This document shows positions 1-7,441 of a stretch of 33,393 nucleotides of DNA, one piece after another. How positions within the stretch are numbered: position 1 is the first letter of the stretch; each line of letters opens with the position of its first letter. The notes under the pieces were generated by a model, which did not search any database, was not told the DNA's origin, and saw only the letters and a program-made list of their open reading frames with translations. Origin of the DNA: an uncultured Bacteroidales bacterium (GTDB taxonomy: Bacteria > Bacteroidota > Bacteroidia > Bacteroidales > Muribaculaceae); the NCBI GenBank assembly GCA_902772965.1, contig CACYCT010000179.1, positions 1 through 33,393 of the forward strand. The letters are read 5' to 3'. Both the position numbers and the translations under genes were made by a program.

Positions 1-1037
1 GAAACTTGCTGACCGAGCTGGATGTGACAAACAACAAAAAACTCACCAACCTCCAATGCGGCGCTAACAACCTGACCTCGATTAACATCAGCCAGAACAC
101 AGAGTTGGATACACTTACCGTGCACGAAAACCAACTGACAGAACTGAATATCCGCAACAACAAGAAATTGACACTACTGCATTGTTATGATAACAAATTG
201 ACAGATCTGGACTTAAGCCAAAATCCATTACTTGAATATCTGCAATGTCAAGGCAACCAACTTACAGAACTGAATTTGAGGAATAATATAAATTTAGGTG
301 TACTTTCTTATGGACTCCAAACGCGTGAGTTGACCGCCGAATCGGGCATAACCCCCGATGGCGAGCGGTTCTATTACCTGCGCCTTGACGACAACAACGA
401 CAACGACAAATCCATCTGGACGCGCATGACCGAGACCAACTTCGGTGGCGTGGAGTCGAAATTCGTCCCCTCGCTGGTGCAGGAATGGACCGCAGGCGGA
501 GCGGTTGTCGACGGACAGAAACGCGTGGCCACAACAGCCGGATCTTTGAACCCAAGAGATGTGAAAGGCAAAATACTCCTGCTAACCGATGTGACAGAAG
601 ACCCGACGACAAAAACCGCCTCCGGGACGGTAAAATACAAATACAATGTGAACAATTCCGTTACCCCGGAAGGCGAAACCGAGTTCACGCTCAACTGGAC
701 CGCACCTTTCTATGGTTCGACCCATGAGGCATCCTCGTTGGTTCTGAACGAGAATCTGCTCCGTCTGCAACTCGCGCAAAGTTATCAGCTTAAGGTTGAA
801 ACGCCTAACGCGGGCGAGATTACCTGGACTTCAAGTAACCCGCAGGCCGTTCAGGTGGACGACACCGGACGTGTAACCGCGCTCAAGAACGGCACCGCCA
901 TCATCACCGCCACCGCTGCCAATGGCGATTACAACTGGTGCGCCGTGTGGAGTTACCTCCGTGGTGACCTGAACGAAGACAATAAAGTTGACGTCTCGGA
1001 CCTGAACGAGGAATTGAACATCATGCTCAACCAATAA
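1..1037 (+). CDS. Leucine-rich-repeat / Ig-like / dockerin-like surface protein, 5' end missing
   Basis: The reading frame is open at the left edge (first full codon at position 3), so this is the C-terminal 344 codons of a longer protein. The first ~100 visible residues are leucine-rich repeats of about 21 residues alternating 'LTELD(V/L)', 'NN.KLT' and 'LQC..N', typical of secreted Bacteroidota LRR proteins. A region of unclear type follows, then at about residues 245-315 a bacterial Ig-like (BIG2) fold with the hallmark 'WTSSNPQAVQVDDTGRVTAL' and 'GTAIITATA'. The protein ends with one dockerin-like calcium loop (GDLNEDNKVDVSDLNEELN). Such proteins are exported and bind host or glycan surfaces; the ligand cannot be told. 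The secretion signal lies outside the window. A terminator hairpin follows at 1088-1110. Family call is firm; function is not. Confidence 0.85.
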   Translation, partial: NLLTELDVTNNKKLTNLQCGANNLTSINISQNTELDTLTVHENQLTELNIRNNKKLTLLHCYDNKLTDLDLSQNPLLEYLQCQGNQLTELNLRNNINLGVLSYGLQTRELTAESGITPDGERFYYLRLDDNNDNDKSIWTRMTETNFGGVESKFVPSLVQEWTAGGAVVDGQKRVATTAGSLNPRDVKGKILLLTDVTEDPTTKTASGTVKYKYNVNNSVTPEGETEFTLNWTAPFYGSTHEASSLVLNENLLRLQLAQSYQLKVETPNAGEITWTSSNPQAVQVDDTGRVTALKNGTAIITATAANGDYNWCAVWSYLRGDLNEDNKVDVSDLNEELNIMLNQ

Positions 1038-1087
1038 GATCACTTACAGCGAATACCCGAGAAGAGTTATTTTGAGATAATTACGTG

Positions 1088-1115
1088 AGGCGTTCCCACT
1101 CGGAGCGCCTCTTTT
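1088..1115 (+). terminator. Rho-independent terminator after the LRR gene
   Basis: A 9-bp stem (AGGCGTTCC with GGAGCGCCT, one G-T pair) closes a CACTC loop at 1088-1110 and is followed directly by CTTTTATT. It lies 50 bp after the stop codon of the LRR gene. Confidence 0.75.
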
Positions 1116-1355
1116 ATTATGGTACTCCGTGCAGAAGTTCACTCCTCTGAGTTTCAAACCCTCCGCCTCTCGTGCGGGTGTGTGAATCATTCAGCCACTT
1201 CGCTCATATCGTGGCTGGGTGGGAGCAATGTTTCGAACTGCCACTCGGAGATGCATACCGCCAGCGATATGCTTTGCGCAACCACTCGCCATCTCCGATT
1301 CAAAGCCTGTTTTTTATTGAACAATTCAAGCACTTGACTGATTATTTCGCAAACG
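1116..1355. repeat. Gene-free spacer with nested inverted repeats, possible dispersed repeat
   Basis: No convincing gene lies between the LRR gene and the next start at 1444. The stretch holds CAGCCAC/GTGGCTG (1192-1198 with 1211-1217), a perfect 9-bp pair TCGGAGATG/CATCTCCGA (1245-1253 with 1290-1298), and inside it GCATA/TATGC (1253-1257 with 1268-1272). It is more GC-rich than the AT-rich promoter region that follows. Short ORFs on both strands here have no signal peptide or recognisable domain. The structure suggests a repeat or RNA element; I have no direct proof of other copies. Confidence 0.35.
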
Positions 1356-1359
1356 CATA

Positions 1360-1390
1360 TTGTCTGAATAATTATTTTTTTGTTAATTTG
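1360..1390 (+). promoter_or_regulatory. Bacteroidota-type promoter of the Cthe_2159-like gene
   Basis: A TTG at 1360-1362 is separated by 20 bp from TTAATTTG at 1383-1390, close to the TTTG / TAnnTTTG consensus (second base of the -7 box deviates). The start codon is about 50 bp downstream. Confidence 0.5.
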
Positions 1391-1443
1391 CGACTGATAT
1401 TCCACAACTACACTCAAATCAACAACCCAAAAACCGATATAAG

Positions 1444-4362
1444 ATGAAACGAATGCTCTTATCCGCGCTGACACTCGTGGCCATCACCACAGCAGCCATC
1501 GCACAGACGATCAACGTGCAAGTGGGGCAAGTTATCTACCAAGTGCCGGCGGCGCAAGCCGGAAAAATGCCCGTGACAAACGCGTCACAACTCACCGTGA
1601 TGAACAAAACCTACGACATCAGTTCCATCACGCAAATCTACATCGACCAATCCACCGTGACCGACAACCTCGTCATCGTGGAATACAACAACGACAACAC
1701 CCGAGTGAAAGTGCCCGGAAACGTGGCGCAATACCTCACCGTGACCGCCAACGCCGGACACGTCACCATCCTGCAGTCGGCCGACCTCACCGAAGAAGTC
1801 ACCTACCAACTCCAAGGCTCCGCAACCAACGGCTCCTTCTATATGGTCGGAGAACTCAAAGCGTCGCTCCTGCTCAACGGGGTCACGCTGAACAACCCCG
1901 ACAGCGCAGCCATCAACATCCGAAACGGAAAACGCATCGCCGTAGAACTCGCCTCCGGAACAACCAACACACTCACCGACGGAGCCGGAGGCGCCCAGAA
2001 AGCATGCTTCGCGGTCAAAGGACACACAGAATTCAAAGGCGCCGGAACGCTCAACATCACCGGTAACTCCAACCACGCCTTCTGGGGCAAGGAATACGTC
2101 GAGTTCAAGAAAACGACAGGTAAAATCAATATCCTCGGCGCCGTCGGCGACGGATTCAACGTGAACCAGTACATCCTCATCAGCGGAGGCACCATCACCG
2201 TCTCGGGCGTGGGCGACGACGCCATGCAACTCAGCTACGCCACCGACGACAACGACCAAATCGAAACCGACGCCGAGAACACCGGTATCGTCACGCTTAA
2301 AAACGGAACGCTCAACCTCACCACCACAGCTGCCGGAGCGAAAGGCATCAAAGCCGCCAAAGACTTCGTGATGAGCGGTGGAAGCCTGACCATCACCCAA
2401 ACCGGCGGAATCAACTCGACCGACCTTACCGACATCTCCTACGCAACCGCCGTGAAAGCCGCAGGCAACATCAACATCACCGGCGGAACAGTCAACATCA
2501 ACAACACCGCCGACGGTGGAAAAGGACTCAGCGCCGACGGAAACATCAACATCAGCCAGACAGACGCCACCGTCAACATCGACATCAAAGCCAACGGTAA
2601 AGGCGGAACAGCGGAGTCAAGCGGAACAACCACCCCCACCAAATCCTACAAAGTCTACGTCAGCCTGCCTACAACCGGAGGCGGAGGATACGGCGGAGGC
2701 TCAAACCCCTGGACAAGCGTCTACCTGTACAAAGCCGACGGAACACTCGTGCAGCAACTCACACAAACCGTCACACGCTCGCAGGGCTACTCCACCCTCA
2801 CCTTCTATTATTACGACTTCAAAGCCGCCGACAGCGGAACCTACTACTTTAAAGCGCCCAACTTCACCAGCCGCGGAACAACCTACACCATCGTCTCGGC
2901 AACCATCACCGGACCCACAACCGGCACCGACGACTACTACACCATCAGCAGCAGTAACACCACCTCAGGAACCACACGGACCTACCGCATCTCAAACGTC
3001 ACCGCAACCTACGGCGGCACCTCCGACACCAGCGAAGACTCCGGAACCGGCTACAACGCCTCCGGACTGAAAGCCGACGGGAACATCACCATCGGCGGAG
3101 GAACCGTCACCATCGCCAACTCAGGCGAGATGAGCAAGAGCATCAAGAGCAAAGCCACAACCACCATCAACGGCGGCAACATCACACTCACACCCTCGGG
3201 CGCGATGAAAGTCATCAACTCCGACGCTTCCTACAGCACCGGAATCAAAACCCTCGACTACATCCAGAACGCCGGAACCGTCACCATCAACGCCTCAGGC
3301 TCCGCCTCTAAAGCCATCTCGGCCAACGCCTCCATCACCACCAACGGCGGAACGCTCAACATCACCAACACCGGCGCCGGAGTGACCGGAAGCAACAACG
3401 CCACCTACACCGCCAAAGGCCTCAAAGCCGACGGAAACATGGCACTCAACGCCGGAACCATCACCATCAACATGAGCGGTACAGGCGGTAAGGGAATCAA
3501 AGTCAACGGCAACTACACCCAGGGCACATCCGACGGCTCAGGGCCCGACCTCAAAGTCACCACCACCGGCTCGACCCTCGGCGGAACAACAGGTGGGGGC
3601 GGCGGATGGCCCGGAATGGGAGGAAACCAGTCCAGCGGCTCCTCCTCAAAAGCCATCAAGGTTATGGGAACCATCTACCAGTACGGCGGAACCACCGAAG
3701 TGAACACAGCCACCAACGGTGCCGAAGGACTTGAGTCCAAAACAGCCATCTACGTTGAGGGCGGCAACCACTACTACAAAACCTATGACGACGGAATCAA
3801 CTGCGCCGGAAAGATTTTCTTCAACGGCGGAACCACCGTGGTCTACTCCACCGGCAACGACGCAATCGACTCCAACGCCGGAACCACCGGAGCCATCACC
3901 ATCGGCAACGGAGCCGTTATGGCATACACCGGCGCCGGCGGACCCGAGGAGGGCTTCGACTGCGACAACAACTCCTACATCCAGATAACCGGCACCGGAA
4001 TCGGCCTCAGTTTCGGTTCATCGCAAGGCGGAGGCGGCTGGGGAGGCGGCGGCAACTCCATCAGCAACGCCAAGCAAGGTTACTACTTCAACACCTCGTC
4101 GGTAACCTACACGGCCAACCGTTACTACACACTGTACAACAGCAGTTCCTCGCCGCTGGTCACCTTCTCCTTCCCTGCGCAAATCAGCAGCACGCTATCG
4201 CTGCTCACCGCAACCGGAATGGTCAAAGGACAATCCTACAACATCTACTACTCCACCTCCGCGCCCACAAGCCCGACAACAGACTTCCACGGCCTGTACA
4301 TCGGAGGTACTCCCGGAGCGAAAGCCACCTCCAACGCTACACTCTCCTTCACAGCCCAATAA
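1444..4362 (+). CDS. Secreted beta-helix carbohydrate-binding protein (Cthe_2159-like)
   Basis: This is a 972-residue exported protein with a clean signal peptide (MKRMLLSALTLVAITTAAIA, cut before Q). From about residue 95 it shows the repeating 'NGVTLNN..SAAINI', 'GTLNITG', 'DGFN', 'GDDAMQ' rungs of the Cthe_2159 family (DUF4353), whose founding member binds acidic plant polysaccharide through a right-handed beta-helix. Rungs such as 'AKGLKADGNI' and 'GGTVTI' recur to about residue 880. Three glycine-rich linkers interrupt the helix (near residues 411-421, 715-735 and 858-870); between roughly residues 405 and 535 an inserted domain rich in Y, T and S breaks the repeat. The N-terminal ~80 residues form a short domain seen before the helix. 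There is no catalytic signature and no obvious C-terminal sorting motif. It has its own promoter and a strong terminator, so it is probably a single-gene unit. Binding of glycans is inferred from the family. Confidence 0.85.
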   Translation: MKRMLLSALTLVAITTAAIAQTINVQVGQVIYQVPAAQAGKMPVTNASQLTVMNKTYDISSITQIYIDQSTVTDNLVIVEYNNDNTRVKVPGNVAQYLTVTANAGHVTILQSADLTEEVTYQLQGSATNGSFYMVGELKASLLLNGVTLNNPDSAAINIRNGKRIAVELASGTTNTLTDGAGGAQKACFAVKGHTEFKGAGTLNITGNSNHAFWGKEYVEFKKTTGKINILGAVGDGFNVNQYILISGGTITVSGVGDDAMQLSYATDDNDQIETDAENTGIVTLKNGTLNLTTTAAGAKGIKAAKDFVMSGGSLTITQTGGINSTDLTDISYATAVKAAGNINITGGTVNINNTADGGKGLSADGNINISQTDATVNIDIKANGKGGTAESSGTTTPTKSYKVYVSLPTTGGGGYGGGSNPWTSVYLYKADGTLVQQLTQTVTRSQGYSTLTFYYYDFKAADSGTYYFKAPNFTSRGTTYTIVSATITGPTTGTDDYYTISSSNTTSGTTRTYRISNVTATYGGTSDTSEDSGTGYNASGLKADGNITIGGGTVTIANSGEMSKSIKSKATTTINGGNITLTPSGAMKVINSDASYSTGIKTLDYIQNAGTVTINASGSASKAISANASITTNGGTLNITNTGAGVTGSNNATYTAKGLKADGNMALNAGTITINMSGTGGKGIKVNGNYTQGTSDGSGPDLKVTTTGSTLGGTTGGGGGWPGMGGNQSSGSSSKAIKVMGTIYQYGGTTEVNTATNGAEGLESKTAIYVEGGNHYYKTYDDGINCAGKIFFNGGTTVVYSTGNDAIDSNAGTTGAITIGNGAVMAYTGAGGPEEGFDCDNNSYIQITGTGIGLSFGSSQGGGGWGGGGNSISNAKQGYYFNTSSVTYTANRYYTLYNSSSSPLVTFSFPAQISSTLSLLTATGMVKGQSYNIYYSTSAPTSPTTDFHGLYIGGTPGAKATSNATLSFTAQ

Positions 4363-4383
4363 CCATCAGGCATAAAAGACACT

Positions 4384-4419
4384 CATCTCCCGCCCCACCA
4401 CAGGCGGGAGATGTTTTTT
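4384..4419 (+). terminator. Strong rho-independent terminator after the beta-helix gene
   Basis: A perfect 11-bp stem (CATCTCCCGCC, 4384-4394; GGCGGGAGATG, 4403-4413) with an 8-base loop is followed by six T residues. It begins 21 bp after the stop codon. Confidence 0.92.
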
Positions 4420-4427
4420 ATATAAGC

Positions 4428-4457
4428 AAAAAAAATCCCTGACTCACGTCGGGGATT
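4428..4457 (-). terminator. Rho-independent terminator oriented on the minus strand
   Basis: Read on the minus strand, AATCCCCGAC and GTCAGGGATT pair over 10 bp (one G-T) around a GTGA loop, and the stem runs straight into a T-run (eight A residues at 4428-4435 on the plus strand). The direction shows that transcription arrives from the gtrA side, which supports the small RNA call. Confidence 0.85.
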
Positions 4458-4578
4458 GCTTAACTAATTAACCTTCAAATACCATTAACATAAACCTAAA
4501 TCTGGATGAGCGCACGCGCGTTTCGCAACGGGATTCGTACACTCCGGTTTCATTGAAATAAACTTATACCATGAAAAC
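4428..4578 (-). ncRNA. Candidate small structured RNA on the minus strand
   Basis: The ~150-bp segment between the beta-helix gene and gtrA has no ORF but has all parts of a minus-strand RNA gene. A consensus promoter lies at 4584-4614. The predicted transcript contains a 9-bp stem (GAGTGTACG with CGTGCGCTC, two G-U pairs) enclosing an internal hairpin CGTT-GCGA-AACG capped by a GNRA tetraloop. It ends in a 10-bp terminator stem with a U-run. The motif ATGGTAT followed by an A/T-rich tail occurs twice, near the 5' end and again ahead of the terminator. Function unknown. A trans-acting regulator is the simplest reading; a leader of a deleted gene is possible. I cannot assign an Rfam family by eye. 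Confidence 0.6.
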
Positions 4579-4583
4579 CACTG

Positions 4584-4614
4584 CAAATATATAGACTATT
4601 TTCCGTCCCACAAA
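4584..4614 (-). promoter_or_regulatory. Promoter of the candidate small RNA
   Basis: On the minus strand TTTG (4611-4614) is followed after 19 bp by TATATTTG (4584-4591), an exact match to the Bacteroidota -33/-7 consensus. Transcription should begin near 4576-4579. Confidence 0.75.
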
Positions 4615-4789
4615 AAAATCGACAAGAAAATCAGCCTCATTAACAAAAATTATCGGTAATAAATCCATAAAAACGAATATTTTGGCGAAAATTAATAATT
4701 ATACTGTCAGTTGAACACTTTCCACCGGAGTAACGTAGCGTAACAATCGATTTGGAAATGGCCGAAAAACCAAAAAGAAACTGAAATCG

Positions 4790-4820
4790 TTGGTCGGTTC
4801 GGAGGTTTTATGTAATTTTG
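4790..4820 (+). promoter_or_regulatory. Promoter of the GtrA-family gene
   Basis: TTGG at 4790-4793 is followed after 19 bp by an exact -7 box TAATTTTG at 4813-4820. The ATG at 4843 leaves a short leader of about 15 bases. Confidence 0.7.
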
Positions 4821-4842
4821 CAAAGGTTTTGAAACCGATGTT

Positions 4843-5295
4843 ATGAAGATAACCCGCGAAGAAGCCCGAAAAACCGGTATACAACTGCTTAAATATGGCA
4901 TTATCGGGGTGATGAACACAGTGGTCACCCTTGTGGCTTTTTATCTGCTGAACACATTACTGGAGATTCCCTACGGGCCGTCGAATGTGATGGCCTACGT
5001 AGTCGGCGTGGTGAACAGTTTCCTATGGAACCGCAACTGGGTTTTCAAAACCAAGTCGAGTCTACGCCGTGAGGCGTTGCTGTTTGGCTGCGGATTCCTG
5101 CTGTGCTGGTCGCTGCAGGGAATCGTGAGCCTGATTCTGCTTGAAGGCCTCGGATGGAAGCACCTGCCCGAAGACGTGATTCCTTTCTTCCCGATGCAGA
5201 AAGCCGGACAGAACATCGTGATGGTGGTGGCAATGGTGTCGTATACAATCGCCAACTACCTGTACAACCGCTTTGTGACTTTCCGGGAAAGATAG
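4843..5295 (+). CDS. GtrA-family membrane protein
   Basis: This 150-residue protein is almost entirely four hydrophobic helices (about residues 15-37, 45-62, 78-100 and 122-142), the size and layout of the GtrA/DPMS family (PF04138). The family's 'QLLKYGIIGVMNTVVTL' start and 'SFLWNRNWVF' segment after helix 2 are clear, and the end 'NYLYNRFVTFRE' is characteristic. Members help move polyprenyl-linked sugars across the inner membrane, or otherwise assist surface-glycan modification. No glycosyltransferase partner lies next to it; the nearest one, on the other strand, is at 10321-11820, so its substrate is open. It stands alone behind its own promoter. Confidence 0.9.
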   Translation: MKITREEARKTGIQLLKYGIIGVMNTVVTLVAFYLLNTLLEIPYGPSNVMAYVVGVVNSFLWNRNWVFKTKSSLRREALLFGCGFLLCWSLQGIVSLILLEGLGWKHLPEDVIPFFPMQKAGQNIVMVVAMVSYTIANYLYNRFVTFRER

Positions 5296-5324
5296 TCTTA
5301 TTTTTCGAATACCCGAATAACAGA

Positions 5325-5360
5325 ATACTCGAATAATCGAAAGGTCGACTATTCGAGTAT
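5325..5360. terminator. 16-bp inverted repeat between convergent genes
   Basis: ATACTCGAATAATCGA (5325-5340) and TCGACTATTCGAGTAT (5345-5360) pair over 16 positions with a single A-C mismatch around AAGG. It lies between the ends of gtrA (plus) and the hydrolase gene (minus), so a two-way terminator is the likely role, although neither side has a long T-run. The unit CGAATA is also repeated just upstream (5306-5334). Confidence 0.55.
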
Positions 5361-5383
5361 TTGAGTGATTGGAATATCTTCGC

Positions 5384-7429
5384 TTATCTAACAGGCAAAA
5401 TAATTTTCTTGCCGGAGGTGATATTCACGCCCGGCCACGGGGTGCGTGAAGGTTGGCCGAGCAGGTTGTAGTACACCGTGCCGGGTTGTTTTGCGGTGAT
5501 GGAGTCCAATCCGGTGTGACCACCTCCGTCATCTGTAATGACATCAAACCACATCGGCCACACGCCCTCGGTGGGCATATCGCAAGCGAGGAAAGCCTCG
5601 CGCGCTCCGGCAGGCACATGCAGGGTGGCGGCGGTGTTGCCGCGCTCGAAGGCATCATCGGCTTGAAGCACGTTCGGGTCGGGATTGGCAAGGGTGACAT
5701 CGTTGAGCGCGTCGCAGTCGAGGAATGCCGCCGAGGCGATTGACGTCACCGATTCGGGCAGTTTCACCTCGCTCAGCGCGGCGCAACCCGACGCGGCAAG
5801 CGTGCCCACGGATTGCGTGCCCTGCGCGAGGGTGAGCGAGGTCACTTTATCGCACATATTGAATGCCCAGTCGTTCACACCCACTATGGGATAGGTCTGG
5901 CCGTTGTATTCGATGGTTTCGGGCAAATTGACAGCGCCGGTGGTGTACTGACTTACACAGGCTGTGTATCCGTTACCGGCGATTGCATTGCCGCTGGAGT
6001 CGAGGGTGAAAGTTACAGGCGTTCCGTCAACATCGGCGGTAAAGACCTCGGGCTGATCGGAAGGCAAGCGTTTGGGGGCGTTCCACGAGTCGTTTCCATA
6101 GGCGTTCCATTGCTCTTCGGTGCCCATCACTGCGCGGAAAGCGAGGTTGAGCGGCGAATCGGAGCCTAAAAGCATACCGGCGAAGAACTTGATTCCTACC
6201 GGGACATGGGCCATATTGCTCTCTGTGTTCTCATAGCGTACGTGCTTGACGTTGGAGCCGAGGCGGTTGAGTGCCATTTGGGCGTTGACGTAAGGAACCA
6301 CTTCGTCACCCACGCTATGGAACAGCGCCATACGGCATTTGGGCTGCCAGCCTGCGGTGAGGTTGTTGTATTCCAAGGCCCGGTGCAGGTCGTTGGCGGC
6401 GTTGCGCTCGGTGGGCAGCGGGCCGGTGAAATTACGCTCATCGGTGAAGTAGTTCATGATTTCGGGCAGGAACATCTGGTCAAGCCGCGTGTATTGTCCG
6501 ATTTGCATACAGAGTTCAGACGTGTCGTAACGCTTGGTCAGTATCGAGTCGATAATACCTGTGGCGATAAATTCGGGCTTGAAATACTCGGAGGGGTTAC
6601 GGTGCTTGAGCAGGGGATTACTCACAAGCATTCCATGGATTATAAACGGCACCACAACCGGCATATGCACCCCGGTGGTGATGTACTCGCGCATGGTCGC
6701 GATAAGGTCATAGGGGCCGTCGCCACAAACGGAGCCTTGAAAATGGAGCGTGTCAACGAGGTTGTTGGTTTCAACAAAACGGTGCACGGCCATGGCCGAC
6801 GACGCGCCTTGCGAGTATCCTACGGCGACAGTACGCCAGTTGTCTGAGGCGAAACGCCGCGGTGTGCCATCGGTTTTGGTGTCGTTGAGAAACAGTTGCA
6901 AGCCCGCCTGGGTGGCGTCAACGATGTTTCGGGCGGTGACGGTTTGGCACAGATATGGATGCCCCTTGTCGACATTGGAGCCGAATCCGGCGTAGTCGGG
7001 CATAATCACGAGGTTTTGCGACTCGGGTTTGTCGTACGTACTTGCGGCGTGGAACATCATAAGCCGCACGTCGGAGATGATTCCTTCCGCGGAGTGAACC
7101 GTCGGGCTCTCGGCATTGGAGGTTATGGTTCCGTGGCAGGCGATAACAAGGTTTCTCGGGTCGGGCTCGGATTTGTCTCTCGAGCGGTAAGGCATCACGG
7201 CCAGAGAGGACAGTGTGATGGGGCGTCCTTCGGAGTCGACCGTGGGGTATTCGAACGTGAAATACTCAAACGCACCGATTTGGGTCAATCCGGCCACTTG
7301 CTGCGGCATTTGCCCGGCATAGGCCTCGGGAATCTGGAATGCTTCAACGCCGCGCGAGACGATACGTGGCTGAGCAAGACTACTGAAAGCCATAATTATC
7401 AGTAGCGGAGTGAGGAAACGAAGGTTCAT
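5384..7429 (-). CDS. Secreted alpha/beta hydrolase with BspA-like repeat tail
   Basis: A 681-residue exported enzyme with a signal peptide (residues 1-19). The catalytic part carries 'PDYAGFGSN' (144-152), the nucleophile elbow G-Y-S-Q-G with Ser206, a likely acid Asp375 in 'HSVGDEVVPY', and a likely His408 in 'NMAHVPVG'. This resembles secretory lipase/esterase folds; the ester substrate cannot be told. Residues ~475-600 add leucine-rich repeats of the BspA type ('VTSLTLAQGTQSVG', 'LPESVTSIASAAFLDCDAL'), usually for surface contact. The last ~35 residues ('VYYNLLGQ', 'PGVNI', 'GKKIIL') form a short C-terminal module common in exported Bacteroidales proteins and possibly a sorting signal. It is the last gene of the long minus-strand run, 12 bp after the serine hydrolase gene. 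Confidence 0.85.
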   Translation of the reverse strand: MNLRFLTPLLIIMAFSSLAQPRIVSRGVEAFQIPEAYAGQMPQQVAGLTQIGAFEYFTFEYPTVDSEGRPITLSSLAVMPYRSRDKSEPDPRNLVIACHGTITSNAESPTVHSAEGIISDVRLMMFHAASTYDKPESQNLVIMPDYAGFGSNVDKGHPYLCQTVTARNIVDATQAGLQLFLNDTKTDGTPRRFASDNWRTVAVGYSQGASSAMAVHRFVETNNLVDTLHFQGSVCGDGPYDLIATMREYITTGVHMPVVVPFIIHGMLVSNPLLKHRNPSEYFKPEFIATGIIDSILTKRYDTSELCMQIGQYTRLDQMFLPEIMNYFTDERNFTGPLPTERNAANDLHRALEYNNLTAGWQPKCRMALFHSVGDEVVPYVNAQMALNRLGSNVKHVRYENTESNMAHVPVGIKFFAGMLLGSDSPLNLAFRAVMGTEEQWNAYGNDSWNAPKRLPSDQPEVFTADVDGTPVTFTLDSSGNAIAGNGYTACVSQYTTGAVNLPETIEYNGQTYPIVGVNDWAFNMCDKVTSLTLAQGTQSVGTLAASGCAALSEVKLPESVTSIASAAFLDCDALNDVTLANPDPNVLQADDAFERGNTAATLHVPAGAREAFLACDMPTEGVWPMWFDVITDDGGGHTGLDSITAKQPGTVYYNLLGQPSRTPWPGVNITSGKKIILPVR

Positions 7430-7441
7430 GGCTCTGTGTAG

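Noticed and set aside
1585..2400. 271-codon minus-strand ORF under the beta-helix gene
   Set aside because: It mirrors the repeated sense codons and has no domain; the sense frame has a signal peptide and promoter.
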